Below are positions 32,977-41,633 of a stretch of DNA of 64,000 nt, in pieces. The notes beneath the pieces were generated by a model. That model did not search any database. It saw only the letters and a list, made by a program, of their open reading frames with translations, and had not been told where the DNA came from. The stretch's first letter is position 1. Each line of letters begins with the position of its first letter. The DNA lies in the NCBI RefSeq assembly GCF_001426745.1, contig NZ_LMFI01000001.1:1387441-1451440 (forward strand). The letters are read 5' to 3'. A program made the position numbers and the translations under genes. Source of the DNA: Nocardioides sp. Root140 (lineage in GTDB: Bacteria; Actinomycetota; Actinomycetes; Propionibacteriales; Nocardioidaceae).

Positions 32977-33872
32977 GACTCCAGTGTCTCAGTCGTGCCG
33001 CGGATGCCGGCGAAGAGGTCGTCCTCGGGCAGCGTCGACTCGACGTGGCTGGTGACCAGCTCGAACTCCTCGGTCGGCCACACGCGCTGCTGGAGGTCGA
33101 GGGGTACGGCGAACCAGTGCCCGTCGGGGTCGATCTGGGTGGCGTGGGCGAGCAGCGCCCGGTCACGCACGTCGAAGTAGTCGCCGCAGGGCACCCGGGT
33201 GGTGATGCGAGCGTCGTGCGCCGGGTCGGGCTTCCAGTTGGCCAGCCGTTCCTTCCACGGGTTCTCCAGGCCGGCTGCCTCCATCGCCTCGGAGATCGCG
33301 ACGGTGCGCGGCCGGTTGAACCCGTGCTGGTAGTACAGCTTCATCGGCTGCCACGCCGGACCGGCCTCCGGGTAGCGCTCCGGGTCACCGGCAGCCTCGA
33401 ACGCCACCATCGAGATGTTGTGGCACTGGATGTGGTCGGGGTGCGGGTAGCCACCCTTCTCGTCGTACGTCGTGACGACATGGGGCCTGAACTCGCGGAT
33501 CAACCGCACCAGTGGTGCGGCCGCAGCCTCGACGTCCTCGAGGGCGAAGCAGCCCTCCGGCAGCGGCGGCTTCGGGTCGCCCTCGGGCCATCCGGAGTCG
33601 ATGAAGCCCAGCCAGTCCTGGGTGACGCCGAGGATGTCGCGGGCCGCCTCCATCTCCCTGCGACGGATCTCGGTGATGTTCTCGAGCACGTCGGGGCGGT
33701 CCATGCGGGGGTTCAGCACGGAGCCGCGCTCGCCCCCGGTGCAGGTGACGACGTGGACGTCGACCCCCTCGGCGACGTATTTCGCGGTCGTCGCGGCACC
33801 CTTGCTCGACTCGTCGTCGGGATGGGCGTGCACGTGCATCAGGCGCAGGGGGCCGGAGGGCGGTGTCGGCAT
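32973..33872 (-). CDS. mca: Mycothiol S-conjugate amidase
   Basis: A 299-residue zinc amidase that cleaves mycothiol-toxin conjugates, releasing a mercapturic acid for export and recycling the sugar-inositol part. Metal and catalytic motifs are [15 protein letters not shown] (AHPDDE, with the general base Asp) and [10 protein letters not shown] (the third zinc-binding His). TCTGGERGS and [12 protein letters not shown] are family hallmarks. Length and spacing fit Mca rather than MshB (deacetylase), as does the long C-terminal part ([23 protein letters not shown]). It is divergent from the DUF4307 gene, an arrangement kept across actinobacteria. Confidence 0.96.
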   Translation of the reverse strand: MPTPPSGPLRLMHVHAHPDDESSKGAATTAKYVAEGVDVHVVTCTGGERGSVLNPRMDRPDVLENITEIRRREMEAARDILGVTQDWLGFIDSGWPEGDPKPPLPEGCFALEDVEAAAAPLVRLIREFRPHVVTTYDEKGGYPHPDHIQCHNISMVAFEAAGDPERYPEAGPAWQPMKLYYQHGFNRPRTVAISEAMEAAGLENPWKERLANWKPDPAHDARITTRVPCGDYFDVRDRALLAHATQIDPDGHWFAVPLDLQQRVWPTEEFELVTSHVESTLPEDDLFAGIRGTTETLES

Positions 33873-33884
33873 GCGGTGATTCTA

Positions 33885-33966
33885 GTGGCGGGTGGGCGAA
33901 GTCCCGTGCCCGGCGCACGCGCCTTCACCCGCGGGCCACTGGGTGGCGGGTGGGCGAAGTCCCGTG
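33885..33966. repeat. Two direct copies of a 24-base repeat upstream of mca
   Basis: Copies at 33885-33908 and 33943-33966, 58 bases apart, are identical over 24 bases (core GGGTGGGCGAAGTCCCG). They occupy the promoter region between the divergent mca and DUF4307 genes. The 11-mer GTGGGCGAAGT from the unit also occurs at the 3' end of purH (48152-48162). Confidence 0.8.
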
Positions 33967-33986
33967 ATGCCGGGCGCTCTGCCACC

Positions 33987-34385
33987 ATGGAGCCCGTGAG
34001 TGTTGACCTGTCCGAGCGCTACGGCACCAGACGTCCCCGGCAACGACTGTTCGTGGTGGTCGTGTGTGCCGTGCTCGCCATCGCCTTCCTCGGTTGGCTG
34101 GGCTGGGTGATGTGGTTCCACTCCACGCCCGAGGCCTCGTCCGACCTGTCGACGTACTCCGTGGTCGACCAGCACAAGGTCGAGGTCGTCGTACAGGTCC
34201 ACCTGTCCGACGACGCCGACGCGACCTGCAAGGTGCGGGCCCTGGCCGGCGACCACGTCACGGTCGGCGAGCAGAACTTCACGCCCACGGACGGGCGCAA
34301 CGAGGTGAGCATCCGCACGGAGCGCGAGGCCACCTCGGTCGAGTTGGTCGGCTGCACGACACCCGACCAGGATCGACCCCGCTGA
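33987..34385 (+). CDS. DUF4307 membrane protein
   Basis: A 132-residue protein with a cytoplasmic basic N-terminus (SERYGTRRPRQR), one membrane helix (LFVVVVCAVLAIAFLGWLGWVMWF) and an outside beta-rich domain (VEVVVQVHLSDDADATCKVRALAGDHVTVGEQNF; SVELVGCTTPDQ) with two Cys that could form a disulphide. DUF4307 proteins are found only in actinobacteria, almost always between mca and greA as here. The function is unknown. GTG 33996 is an alternative start. Confidence 0.88.
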   Translation: MEPVSVDLSERYGTRRPRQRLFVVVVCAVLAIAFLGWLGWVMWFHSTPEASSDLSTYSVVDQHKVEVVVQVHLSDDADATCKVRALAGDHVTVGEQNFTPTDGRNEVSIRTEREATSVELVGCTTPDQDRPR

Positions 34386-34411
34386 TCACCCGGGGCTGAT
34401 CTCTCGGGAAC

Positions 34412-34440
34412 GTGCCGCACCCCGGCCGTTTTGCTAAACT
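34412..34440 (+). promoter_or_regulatory. Probable greA promoter with long leader
   Basis: TAAACT at 34435-34440 fits the actinobacterial -10 consensus TANNNT, with GTGCCG 17 bases upstream as a weak -35. A leader of about 140 bases would follow, containing a GGCAC-TT-GTGCC hairpin at about 34484-34495. Regulation within this leader is possible but not shown. Confidence 0.35.
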
Positions 34441-34587
34441 CATTCTTTCGACACCTCGAGCAGGGACATTCAGTGCTGCCGACGGAGCAGGCACTTGTGC
34501 CCTCTGCGGTTCGTGTGCGTCCCCCACACCGCCCGAGGTTTCCCAATGGGCACTGCCCCAATCCGCACTGCACGCAGGAGTTGCACC

Positions 34588-35082
34588 ATGACTGAGCAGG
34601 GAACGATCTGGCTTACCCAGGAGGCTTACGACAAGCTCCAGGCTGAGTTGGAGAACCTCAAGGGCCCGCTCCGCCAAGAGATCATCGAGAAGATCTCCGC
34701 TGCCCGGGACGAGGGAGACCTCAAGGAGAACAGCGGCTACCACGCCGCGAAGGACGAGCAGGGCAAGCAGGAGGCCCGCATCCGTCAGCTCGAGGACATG
34801 CTCCGGCGCGCCGAGGTCGGCGAGACGCCCCCCGACGACGGTGTCGTCGAGCCCGGCATGGTCGTGACCGTCAAGCTGCTCGACTTCGACGAGACCGAGC
34901 AGTTCCTGCTCGGTGCCCGCGAGAACCTCAACGAGGGCGACGACCTCACCGTCTACTCCCCCGAGTCGGCCATGGGTGCCGCGATCAACGGCAACTCCAA
35001 GGGCACGACGGTCACCTACGCCGCGCCCAACGGCAAGGAGCTGAAGGTCGAGATCCTCGACGCCAAGCCCTACGGCGCCTGA
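34588..35082 (+). CDS. greA: Transcription elongation factor GreA
   Basis: A 164-residue factor that rescues stalled RNA polymerase by stimulating transcript cleavage. The N-terminal coiled coil carries the acidic tip RDEGDLKENSGYHAAKDEQ, whose Asp/Glu pair positions the catalytic magnesium. The C-terminal FKBP-like domain reads VVTVKLLDF...YSPESAMGAAINGNSKGTTVTY. Length and motifs are normal. CAGGAG lies 7 bases before the ATG. It is convergent with ilvA, with a repeat-built hairpin between them. Confidence 0.97.
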   Translation: MTEQGTIWLTQEAYDKLQAELENLKGPLRQEIIEKISAARDEGDLKENSGYHAAKDEQGKQEARIRQLEDMLRRAEVGETPPDDGVVEPGMVVTVKLLDFDETEQFLLGARENLNEGDDLTVYSPESAMGAAINGNSKGTTVTYAAPNGKELKVEILDAKPYGA

Positions 35083-35091
35083 TCACTTCCC

Positions 35092-35207
35092 GATACTCCC
35101 TGACGTTTCGGCCCTGATCCGGGGATACTCCCTGACGTTTCAGCCCCTTCGGGGACCGAAACGTCAGGGAGTATCGTCATTCTGGGACCGAAACGTCAGG
35201 GAGTATC
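35092..35207. repeat. Four copies of a 20-base unit (two direct, two inverted) forming a hairpin between greA and ilvA
   Basis: The unit GATACTCCCTGACGTTTCGG occurs at 35092-35111 and (one or two changes at its end) 35124-35143, and inverted at 35156-35175 and 35188-35207. The inner pair makes an 18-base-pair stem closed by CCC-TTCG-GGG (35124-35175), a strong bidirectional terminator for the convergent genes. The last copy runs into the ilvA stop codon. Confidence 0.85.
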
Positions 35208-36433
35208 TACTCGAAGACGGTGTAGCCGCGCTCGCGGAGTCGGGCGAGCAGGGTCGAGGCATGGGTCTCGCCGCGGGTCTCCAGCTGCAGGTGCACCTCG
35301 ACCTCGTCGAGGTGGAGCGAGGGCGAGATGCGTTCGTGGGCGACCTCGAGCACGTTGGCCTGGGCGGCAGCGAGCTCACCGAGCAGCTTGGCCAGCCCGC
35401 CAGGTACGTCGGGGATGCAGACCCGCAGGTTGAGGTAGCGGCTGTCGGCGGCCATGCCGTGCCGGATCACCTTGCCGAGCAGCAGCGGGTCGATGTTGCC
35501 GCCCGAGAGCACCGCCACCACGGGCGTCTCGAACGCGGTCGGGTTGTCCAGCACGGCAGCCACCGCGGCCGCACCGGCCGGTTCGACGACCAGCTTGGCC
35601 CGTTCGACCAGCGCCAGCAGGGCTCGTGAGAGGGACTCCTCCGAGACCGTGATGACGTCGTCGACGTAGCTCTGGATCGCCCGGAACGGGACGTCGCCGG
35701 GCCGGCCGACCGCGATTCCGTCGGCCATCGTGGCCATCGACTCCAGCGCCACCGGTGAGCCGGCGGCCAGTGATCCGGGAATCGCCGCGGCGCCCTCGGC
35801 CTGCACGCCGATCACGCGTACGTCGGGCCGCAGCGCCTTGATCGCCGTACCGATGCCGGCCACGAGACCGCCGCCACCCGCGGGAACCAGCACCGTGCGC
35901 ACGTCGGGTGCCTGCTCGAGGATCTCGAGACCGGCGGTGCCCTGCCCCGCCACGATGTCGGCGTGGTCGAAGGGGTGGATCAGCACGGCGCCGGTGCGTT
36001 CGGCGAACTCGCGGGCCGCCTCGAGGGCCTGGTCGATGTACTTGCCGTGGAACACCACGTCTGCGCCGTACGCGCGCGTGGCCCGCTCCTTGGGGATCGG
36101 CGCTCCTTCGGGCATGAACACCGTCGACTTGATGCCGAGCAGGTTGGCCGCGAGCGCGACGCCCTGGGCGTGGTTGCCGGCCGACGCCGCCACGACGCCG
36201 TGGGCCCGCTCCTCCTCACTGAGCCGCGAGATGCGCAGGTAGGCACCGCGGATCTTGAACGACCCGGTGCGCTGGAGGTTCTCGCACTTGAGGCTGACCG
36301 GCCCGCCCGCCTTCGCGCTGAGCCATCGCGACTCCTCCATCGGGGTCAGCACCGCGACGCCCTCGAGCACCTCGCGCGCCGCTTGGATGTCGGCCAGGGT
36401 CGGCACGGGGATCTCAACCACGGTCTTCTCCAT
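35207..36433 (-). CDS. ilvA: Threonine ammonia-lyase with C-terminal ACT domain
   Basis: A 408-residue PLP enzyme that deaminates threonine to 2-oxobutanoate, the first step to isoleucine, or degrades threonine. The lysine motif is RTGSFKIRGAY, followed by ASAGNHAQGVALAA (substrate loop), VPAGGGGLVAG (phosphate cradle) and a late SGGNIDP. The C-terminal 80 residues (LRVCIPDVPGGLAKLLGELAAAQANVLEV) form one ACT domain, the layout of the shorter, single-ACT enzymes rather than the long biosynthetic form. It overlaps the AI-2E transporter gene by 20 bases, with the ilvA start inside its end. Confidence 0.94.
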   Translation of the reverse strand: MEKTVVEIPVPTLADIQAAREVLEGVAVLTPMEESRWLSAKAGGPVSLKCENLQRTGSFKIRGAYLRISRLSEEERAHGVVAASAGNHAQGVALAANLLGIKSTVFMPEGAPIPKERATRAYGADVVFHGKYIDQALEAAREFAERTGAVLIHPFDHADIVAGQGTAGLEILEQAPDVRTVLVPAGGGGLVAGIGTAIKALRPDVRVIGVQAEGAAAIPGSLAAGSPVALESMATMADGIAVGRPGDVPFRAIQSYVDDVITVSEESLSRALLALVERAKLVVEPAGAAAVAAVLDNPTAFETPVVAVLSGGNIDPLLLGKVIRHGMAADSRYLNLRVCIPDVPGGLAKLLGELAAAQANVLEVAHERISPSLHLDEVEVHLQLETRGETHASTLLARLRERGYTVFE

Positions 36434-37826
36434 CTGCGAGCGCCTCGGGGTCGTTGGGCGTGCCGGGTTGTCGTCCGGCCGCGACCAGGTCCTCGTCGAT
36501 GGCCTCCATCGGGTCCTCGCCGACCTCGGTGAAGGCGGCGAGGTGCTGCACGACCGCGTTGACCACGGCAGCCAGGGGTACGGCGACCAGAGCGCCGGCC
36601 ACTCCCGCCACGATCACACCGCAGCCGATCGCGACGATCACGCCGAGCGGGTGCACGGACACGAAGCGGCCCATCAGGAACGGCTGCAGGATGTGGCCCT
36701 CGATCTGCTGCACCAGGATCACTCCACCGAGCATCAGCAGCGCGGTGAACGGGCCCTGGGCCACCAAGGCCACCAGCACCGCGACGGAGCCGGCGATCGT
36801 GGCACCGATCATCGGCACGAAGGCACCGAGGAAGACGAGGACGCCGATCGGCAGCACCAGGGGCAGGTCGAGGATCGCCGCGACGATCATGATGCCGATC
36901 GCGTCGACCAGCGCGACGACCACGGTGGCGCGCACGAACTGGGTGAGCGAGTTCCAGGCGACCCGGCCCGACGAGTCGACGCGTTCTCGCGCGGCCCGGG
37001 GGAACATCCGCACCATCCACGACCAGATGCGGTCGCCGTCGGCGAGGAAGAAGTACGTCGCGAACAGCACGATGAAGAAGCCAGCCAGCACGTGTCCGAG
37101 TGCCGCGCCGAACTCCGTGACGTGCGCGAGCACCTCGGTGTCCTTCGAGCGTTCGGTGATGCTCTTCTGGGTCTCCTCGAGCCAACTGTTGATCTGGGAG
37201 TCGCTGGCCTTCAACGGACCGTCCTGCAACCACTCGCGGATCTTCTCGATGCCGACCACAACCTGGTCGGCCAGCTGGGTTCCGCCGCGGATCACCTCGC
37301 GACTGACGAAGGTCAGGAGGGCACCCACGGACGCGATGCCGCCGAGGACGACCAGTCCGGCACCCAGGGCGCGCGGCACGCCCACGTTGGCGAGGCCACG
37401 GACCACCGGCGCAGCGAGCGCCGCGATCAGCATGGCGATCACCAGGGGCAGGGTGATCACCGCGAAGTAGGCGAGCACCCAGAGGATCGCGAGGCCCGCA
37501 GCCGAGATGATCAGGAAGCGCCACGCCCACGCCGCGGCCAGGTCGAGCGCCCACGGCACCTGGGCCCTGCGGGTGTTCGACGGGCCGGTCTCGATCGGCG
37601 CCGGTTCTGCCCGACGCTCGGCACGCAGGACCGCCCACTGGTGCGCGAGCTGCTGGGTCAGGCGCTCCGACAGGGAGTCATCGTCGTCGTCGCGCTCACG
37701 CCTCGACAACAGCTTCGAGCGACGCCTGGGTTCACCCTCTTCGGGCGCGCCCTCAGCTGTCTCGTCGGGCGCCTGTTCGGGCTCGGCCTGGTCCGCTTCG
37801 TCAGCTTCGTTGCTCACGGTCGCCAA
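36414..37826 (-). CDS. AI-2E-family transporter (TqsA-like)
   Basis: A 470-residue membrane protein. About 120 charged N-terminal residues precede seven to eight helices, among them FLIISAAGLAILWVLAYFAVI, LPLVIAMLIAALAAP, LGAGLVVLGGIASVGALLTF, LAGFFIVLFATYFFLADGD, LPIGVLVFLGAFVPMIGATIAGSVAVLVAL, FTALLMLGGVILVQQIEGHILQPFLMG and HPLGVIVAIGCGVIVAGVAGALVAVP. The segment VQQIEGHxLQPxxxG is the family signature. These proteins export small signals or ions; the substrate is uncertain. Upstream in the leftward pair with ilvA. Confidence 0.92.
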   Translation of the reverse strand: MATVSNEADEADQAEPEQAPDETAEGAPEEGEPRRRSKLLSRRERDDDDDSLSERLTQQLAHQWAVLRAERRAEPAPIETGPSNTRRAQVPWALDLAAAWAWRFLIISAAGLAILWVLAYFAVITLPLVIAMLIAALAAPVVRGLANVGVPRALGAGLVVLGGIASVGALLTFVSREVIRGGTQLADQVVVGIEKIREWLQDGPLKASDSQINSWLEETQKSITERSKDTEVLAHVTEFGAALGHVLAGFFIVLFATYFFLADGDRIWSWMVRMFPRAARERVDSSGRVAWNSLTQFVRATVVVALVDAIGIMIVAAILDLPLVLPIGVLVFLGAFVPMIGATIAGSVAVLVALVAQGPFTALLMLGGVILVQQIEGHILQPFLMGRFVSVHPLGVIVAIGCGVIVAGVAGALVAVPLAAVVNAVVQHLAAFTEVGEDPMEAIDEDLVAAGRQPGTPNDPEALADGEDRG

Positions 37827-37883
37827 GGCTATGCCACGGGCATGGTGGGCCCGTCATCCAACAGGCCCACCCGACGGACACGT

Positions 37884-39047
37884 TCAGCCGAGGGCCCGGT
37901 CGAGGTCGCCGAGGAGGTCGTCGACGGTCTCGATCCCGACGCTGAGGCGGACCAGGTCGGCAGGCACCTCGAGGTCGGTGCCGGCGACCGACGCGTGGGT
38001 CATCCGGCCGGGGTGCTCGATCAGCGACTCGACTCCGCCGAGCGACTCGCCCAGCGTGAAGACCTCCGCCTTGCCGCAGACGTCCAGCGCCAGCTGCTCG
38101 CCACCGGTGACCCGGAACGACACGATGCCGCCGTACCGCTTCATCTGCTTCGAGGCGACCGCGTGGCCGGGGTGCTCCGCGAGACCGGGGTAGATCACCT
38201 GCGACACCTTGGCGTGACCGCTGAGGAACTCGACGATCTTCTCTGCGTTGTCGCAGTGCCGGTCCATGCGCACACCCAGGGTCTTGAGGCCGCGGTGGGT
38301 GAGGAACGCGTCGAACGGTCCGGGGACGGCACCCATGGAGTTCTGGTGGAACGCGACCTTCTCGGCGATGTCGAGGTCGCGTACGACGAGGGCGCCGCCG
38401 ACGACGTCGGAGTGGCCGCCGCAGTACTTCGTGGTCGAGTGCACCACGACGTCCGCGCCCAGGGTGATCGGCTGCTGGAGGTACGGCGACGCGAACGTGT
38501 TGTCGACGACCAGCAGGGCACCGGCGTCGTGGGCGACAGAGGCGAGCGCCTCGATGTCGCCGATGTTGAGCAACGGGTTGGTCGGGGTCTCGACCCAGAC
38601 GACCTTGGTCCGGCCGGGCTGGATCGCCGCGCGCACGGCGTCGACGTCGGAGACCGCGGCCGGGCTGTGGTCGAGGCCCCAGACCTTGGCCACCTTGTCG
38701 AACAGGCGGTAGGTGCCGCCGTACGCGTCGTCGGGGATGACCACGTGGTCGCCGGGGCGGCACACGGAGCGGAGCAGGGTGTCCTCGGCAGCCAGCCCGG
38801 AGGCGAAGGCGAAGGCGCGTTCGCCCTGCTCCAGGGCGGCCAGCACGCCCTCGAGCGCGGTGCGCGTGGGGTTGCCCGAGCGGCTGTACTCGTAGCCGCC
38901 TCGCATGCCGCCGACGCCGTCCTGCTTGTAGGTGCTGGTGGCGTAGATCGGCGGGATCACCGCGCCGGTCATCGGATCGGGTTCGTAGCCGGCGTGGATC
39001 GCACGCGTCTCGAAGCCTGACTTGTTGGCGTGTTCTTGAGTGCTCAC
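37884..39047 (-). CDS. metB: Cystathionine gamma-synthase (trans-sulphuration PLP enzyme)
   Basis: A 387-residue Cys/Met-metabolism PLP enzyme. GYEYSRSGNPTRTALEGVLAALE, ASGLAAEDTLL, DDAYGGTYRLF and the PLP lysine in VVHSTTKYCGGHSDVVGG are all present. SLGGVESLIEHPGRMTHAS near the end is typical of cystathionine gamma-synthases. It joins O-acyl-homoserine and cysteine into cystathionine in methionine synthesis, though some actinobacterial homologues also act as gamma-lyases. The GTG at 39047 is chosen because the usual family start is near TQEHANKSGFETRAIHAG. Confidence 0.93.
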   Translation of the reverse strand: MSTQEHANKSGFETRAIHAGYEPDPMTGAVIPPIYATSTYKQDGVGGMRGGYEYSRSGNPTRTALEGVLAALEQGERAFAFASGLAAEDTLLRSVCRPGDHVVIPDDAYGGTYRLFDKVAKVWGLDHSPAAVSDVDAVRAAIQPGRTKVVWVETPTNPLLNIGDIEALASVAHDAGALLVVDNTFASPYLQQPITLGADVVVHSTTKYCGGHSDVVGGALVVRDLDIAEKVAFHQNSMGAVPGPFDAFLTHRGLKTLGVRMDRHCDNAEKIVEFLSGHAKVSQVIYPGLAEHPGHAVASKQMKRYGGIVSFRVTGGEQLALDVCGKAEVFTLGESLGGVESLIEHPGRMTHASVAGTDLEVPADLVRLSVGIETVDDLLGDLDRALG

Positions 39048-39148
39048 GCACCCGACTGTAGCGAGGGGAGCTCGGGTCGATGCGTGCGCCAACCGGCAAG
39101 AGCCTTGTCCGCCGTACGCGTGCGGACGATGATGGAGCCGAGGGCGCC

Positions 39149-39580
39149 ATGAATGATCCGCCGTACGTCTTGCAGGAAGCCGGTCTCTCCCCCGCCGAGC
39201 CGCCGGAGGACCCCGACGCGCCCAAGGGCCGACTCACCTGGTTGTGGGCCGTGCTGGCCATGGGCGCGATCGTCGGCGTCGGCGGCGCGATCAGTGTCGT
39301 CTCCCAGCGGTACGCCGAGAACGAGCCGCCACTCGACCCCGACCAGGCGATCAACACCGAGCAGGCGGCGGACCTGTGCCGCGATGCGATGTTCGAGCTC
39401 GGCATCGAGGAGTTCACCGTGCCGCCGTACATCCCCGCCCCCGACGGCAGCAACCTGCAGACGCCGCTGCCGTGGCGTGCCGGCGTGACGATCATGATCG
39501 TGCCGATCCGGGCGATGGCGTCCGAGGGCAGCTTCAGCGCCCTGCCCATGCGCACCGTCAAATGCACGATCGACCGCTGA
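39149..39580 (+). CDS. Membrane-anchored hypothetical protein (143 aa)
   Basis: The cytoplasmic N-terminus is rich in Pro and Glu (AGLSPAEPPEDPDAPKGRL). It is followed by one membrane helix (TWLWAVLAMGAIVGVGGAISVV) and an outside domain of about 90 residues with two Cys (ADLCRDAMFELGIEEFTVPPYIPAP... TVKCTIDR). No named family is recognised, though similar anchored small proteins are common in Nocardioidaceae. ATG 39149 is preferred over 39080, which has no binding site and lies in the metB promoter region. Confidence 0.6.
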   Translation: MNDPPYVLQEAGLSPAEPPEDPDAPKGRLTWLWAVLAMGAIVGVGGAISVVSQRYAENEPPLDPDQAINTEQAADLCRDAMFELGIEEFTVPPYIPAPDGSNLQTPLPWRAGVTIMIVPIRAMASEGSFSALPMRTVKCTIDR

Positions 39581-39657
39581 GGCCGGGGCAACGGGAACGT
39601 TCGGAGGCCTTGCGTTGTTGGGCACACTGGAAGCATTCCGACCCGAAGGAGACGCCC

Positions 39658-40302
39658 GTGTTCGGCCGCCACAAGACCGAGTTGGTCACCCCCGACCGTG
39701 CCCTGCCGGGCCGCACGGAGGCCTGGTTCCACCTGGCCGACAAGCACGTCGTCCTCGACGCGCCCGTGGTCACCGACGAGATCCCTGACGGCTTCGAGGC
39801 GGCGATCTTCGGGCTCGGCTGCTTCTGGGGCGCCGAGGAGATCTACTGGCAGAAGGACGGCGTCTGGTCGACCTCCGTCGGGTACGCCGGCGGCTCGACG
39901 CCGCACCCGTCGTACGAAGAGGTGTGCTCCGGGATGACCGGCCACACCGAGGCCGTGCGCGTGGTCTTCGACCCGGCCGTCATCTCCTACGCCGACCTGG
40001 TCAAGACGTTCTTCGAGGTGCACGACCCGACCCAGGGCATGCAGCAGGGCAACGACGTCGGCACGCAGTACCGCTCGGCGCTCTACACGCTCAGTGAGGC
40101 GCAGCGCGAGACCGCGATCGAGCTGACCAAGGTGTACGGCGACGAGCTGGCCCGCCGCGGACAGGGCCCGGTCACCACCGAGATCCGGCCCGCGTCGACC
40201 TACTTCTACGCCGAGGACGTGCACCAGCAGTACCTCGCGAAGAACCCGTTCGGCTACCGCTGCCACGCCAACACCGGCGTCAAGTTCCCGACGGGTGCCT
40301 GA
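39658..40302 (+). CDS. msrA: Peptide methionine-S-sulfoxide reductase
   Basis: A 214-residue repair enzyme that reduces the S-form of methionine sulfoxide in proteins. The catalytic motif is FGLGCFWGAEEIYW (GCFWG, nucleophile Cys). SVGYAGGSTPHPSYEEVCSGMTGHTEAVRVVFDP, FFEVHDPTQGMQQGNDVGTQYRSAL and AEDVHQQYLAKNPFGYRCH complete the fold, with the last Cys as a candidate resolving residue. GTG 39658 is preceded by AAGGAG. It is a single gene. Confidence 0.96.
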   Translation: MFGRHKTELVTPDRALPGRTEAWFHLADKHVVLDAPVVTDEIPDGFEAAIFGLGCFWGAEEIYWQKDGVWSTSVGYAGGSTPHPSYEEVCSGMTGHTEAVRVVFDPAVISYADLVKTFFEVHDPTQGMQQGNDVGTQYRSALYTLSEAQRETAIELTKVYGDELARRGQGPVTTEIRPASTYFYAEDVHQQYLAKNPFGYRCHANTGVKFPTGA

Positions 40303-40429
40303 GGACGACCGCGAGGCACGAAGGCAGATTCGGCTCTGCCGCGACGCCCTGTTAGCGTGATCGCTTTCCTGCCCGTCACGGGCAAGGGGGGATCTCGGGT
40401 CTGCCCGTGAGTCGACCCCGGAGACTCTC

Positions 40430-41134
40430 ATGCAACACAGAGCCCCACGCCCATTGACAGACCTGTGGCGCCGCCTTCCGCGCGCCACCGCGCACTCGCT
40501 CGCCATGGTGGCCCGACCTGGGCACGCCCGAGCCCTCGTCACCGTTCTGGTGCTGCTGGGCCTCGGCGCGAGTGCCTACGCCACCCGAGCGTCCATGGTC
40601 GGCGGGTCATCGAGCACGCAGTCCGGCTCGGCGGGGCCCGAGCACCCAGGCCCCTCCGGGGCGCCCGAGGTCGGGCCGCCGGAGCTGACCCCGGAGACAC
40701 CTGCCTCCGACGGCCCGGTGGCGAACCGCAAGGACGCCAAGTCCGCGACGTCGAAAGCCCCACGGGACGAGGTGGCTTCCCGTGCGGGAGCCCGCACCAC
40801 GCAGACGCGCCTGACCCCGCGCGAGACGTCGTCTTCGCCGAGCCCAGAGGTCTCGACCGCGGCCGACGTCACACCCCCGGCGACCAGCCTCAGCGCCGAG
40901 TTCCCTGCCGCGGACAGCGCTCAGTTCTCGTTCCGTGCGGACGAAGCCGCGTCGTTCATGTGCAGCCTCGACGGAGCGGCGTACACGCCCTGTGACTCCG
41001 GGGTGGGCTACTCGGACCTGGACCCCGGTCGGCACACCTTCTCCGTACGCGCGACGGACGCGGCGGGGAACGTCGATGCGAGCCCGGCCGAGACCACGTG
41101 GCAGGTCAGGGGCAACGGCAAGTCTGACCACTGA
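40430..41134 (+). CDS. Membrane-anchored protein with Ig-like (chitobiase/BNR-style) repeat
   Basis: A 234-residue protein with a membrane helix at about 36-56 (ALVTVLVLLGLGASAYATRAS), a long low-complexity Ser/Pro/Thr linker, and a C-terminal beta-sandwich (FPAADSAQFSFRADEAASFMCSLDGAAYTPCDSG...DLDPGRHTFSVRATDAAGNVDASPA). That last segment is the repeat found in many actinobacterial surface proteins and contains two Cys. It is probably a cell-surface or secreted protein. The preceding interval 40303-40429 contains the hairpin GCCCGTCACGGGC near 40371-40383 and no gene. Confidence 0.65.
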   Translation: MQHRAPRPLTDLWRRLPRATAHSLAMVARPGHARALVTVLVLLGLGASAYATRASMVGGSSSTQSGSAGPEHPGPSGAPEVGPPELTPETPASDGPVANRKDAKSATSKAPRDEVASRAGARTTQTRLTPRETSSSPSPEVSTAADVTPPATSLSAEFPAADSAQFSFRADEAASFMCSLDGAAYTPCDSGVGYSDLDPGRHTFSVRATDAAGNVDASPAETTWQVRGNGKSDH

Positions 41135-41219
41135 CGTGTCCGGCGGCCCCCGCGGCCAGCCGTCTTGGCGGGGCGTGGCTCGTCAGCGTCCTGTTCGGGC
41201 ACCTGAGTAAGTTGGACGC

Positions 41220-41633
41220 ATGAGCACCCCCACCGAGCTCGGACTTCCCCGCTGGCACGCGATCGTCGAGAGCGGTGACTCCGCGGGCCTGGCCGACCTG
41301 GTCGCCGAGGACGCCGTCTTCCACTCCCCCGCCGTCTTCAAGCCGCAGGAGGGCAAGCCGCTGGTCGTCGCCTACCTGACCGCGGCGTTGAAGGTCCTCG
41401 GCGAGGACTTCTCGTACGTCGACGAGTGGCCGCGCGAGAACGACGCCATTCTGGAGTTCACCTCGACCCTGGGCGACCTGCAGGTCTTCGGCATCGACCG
41501 GATCACCTGGGACGACCACGGCCGGATCACCGAGTTCACCGTGATGATCCGGCCACTGAAGTCACTCAACGCCCTGGTCGAGCGGATGGGCGAGGAGCTC
41601 ACCGCCCTCGCCGAAGCCGCCAAGCCAGAGTAG
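41220..41633 (+). CDS. SnoaL/NTF2-like domain protein
   Basis: A 137-residue cone-shaped NTF2-type fold: LPRWHAIVESGDSAGLADLVAEDAVFHSPAVFKPQEGKPLVVAYL, then FSYVDEWPRENDAILEFTSTLGDLQVFGIDRITWDDHGRITEFTVMIRP. Such proteins bind small hydrophobic molecules and include isomerases and hydratases, but no catalytic set can be assigned here. It ends one base before the convergent DUF1905 gene ends. Confidence 0.85.
   Translation: MSTPTELGLPRWHAIVESGDSAGLADLVAEDAVFHSPAVFKPQEGKPLVVAYLTAALKVLGEDFSYVDEWPRENDAILEFTSTLGDLQVFGIDRITWDDHGRITEFTVMIRPLKSLNALVERMGEELTALAEAAKPE

Noticed and set aside
36255..39020. 921-residue plus-strand open frame
   Set aside because: It lies opposite ilvA, the AI-2E transporter and metB, all of which carry full family motifs; the antisense product is Asp/His/Arg-rich low complexity.
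40340..40429. Riboswitch (c-di-GMP type) before the Ig-like surface protein
   Set aside because: There is a G-rich hairpin region, but the conserved core of known riboswitches could not be matched.
37801..40542. 913-residue minus-strand open frame running through metB, 39149 and msrA
   Set aside because: It crosses several unrelated genes on both strands and has no recognisable domain; it is a product of high GC content.
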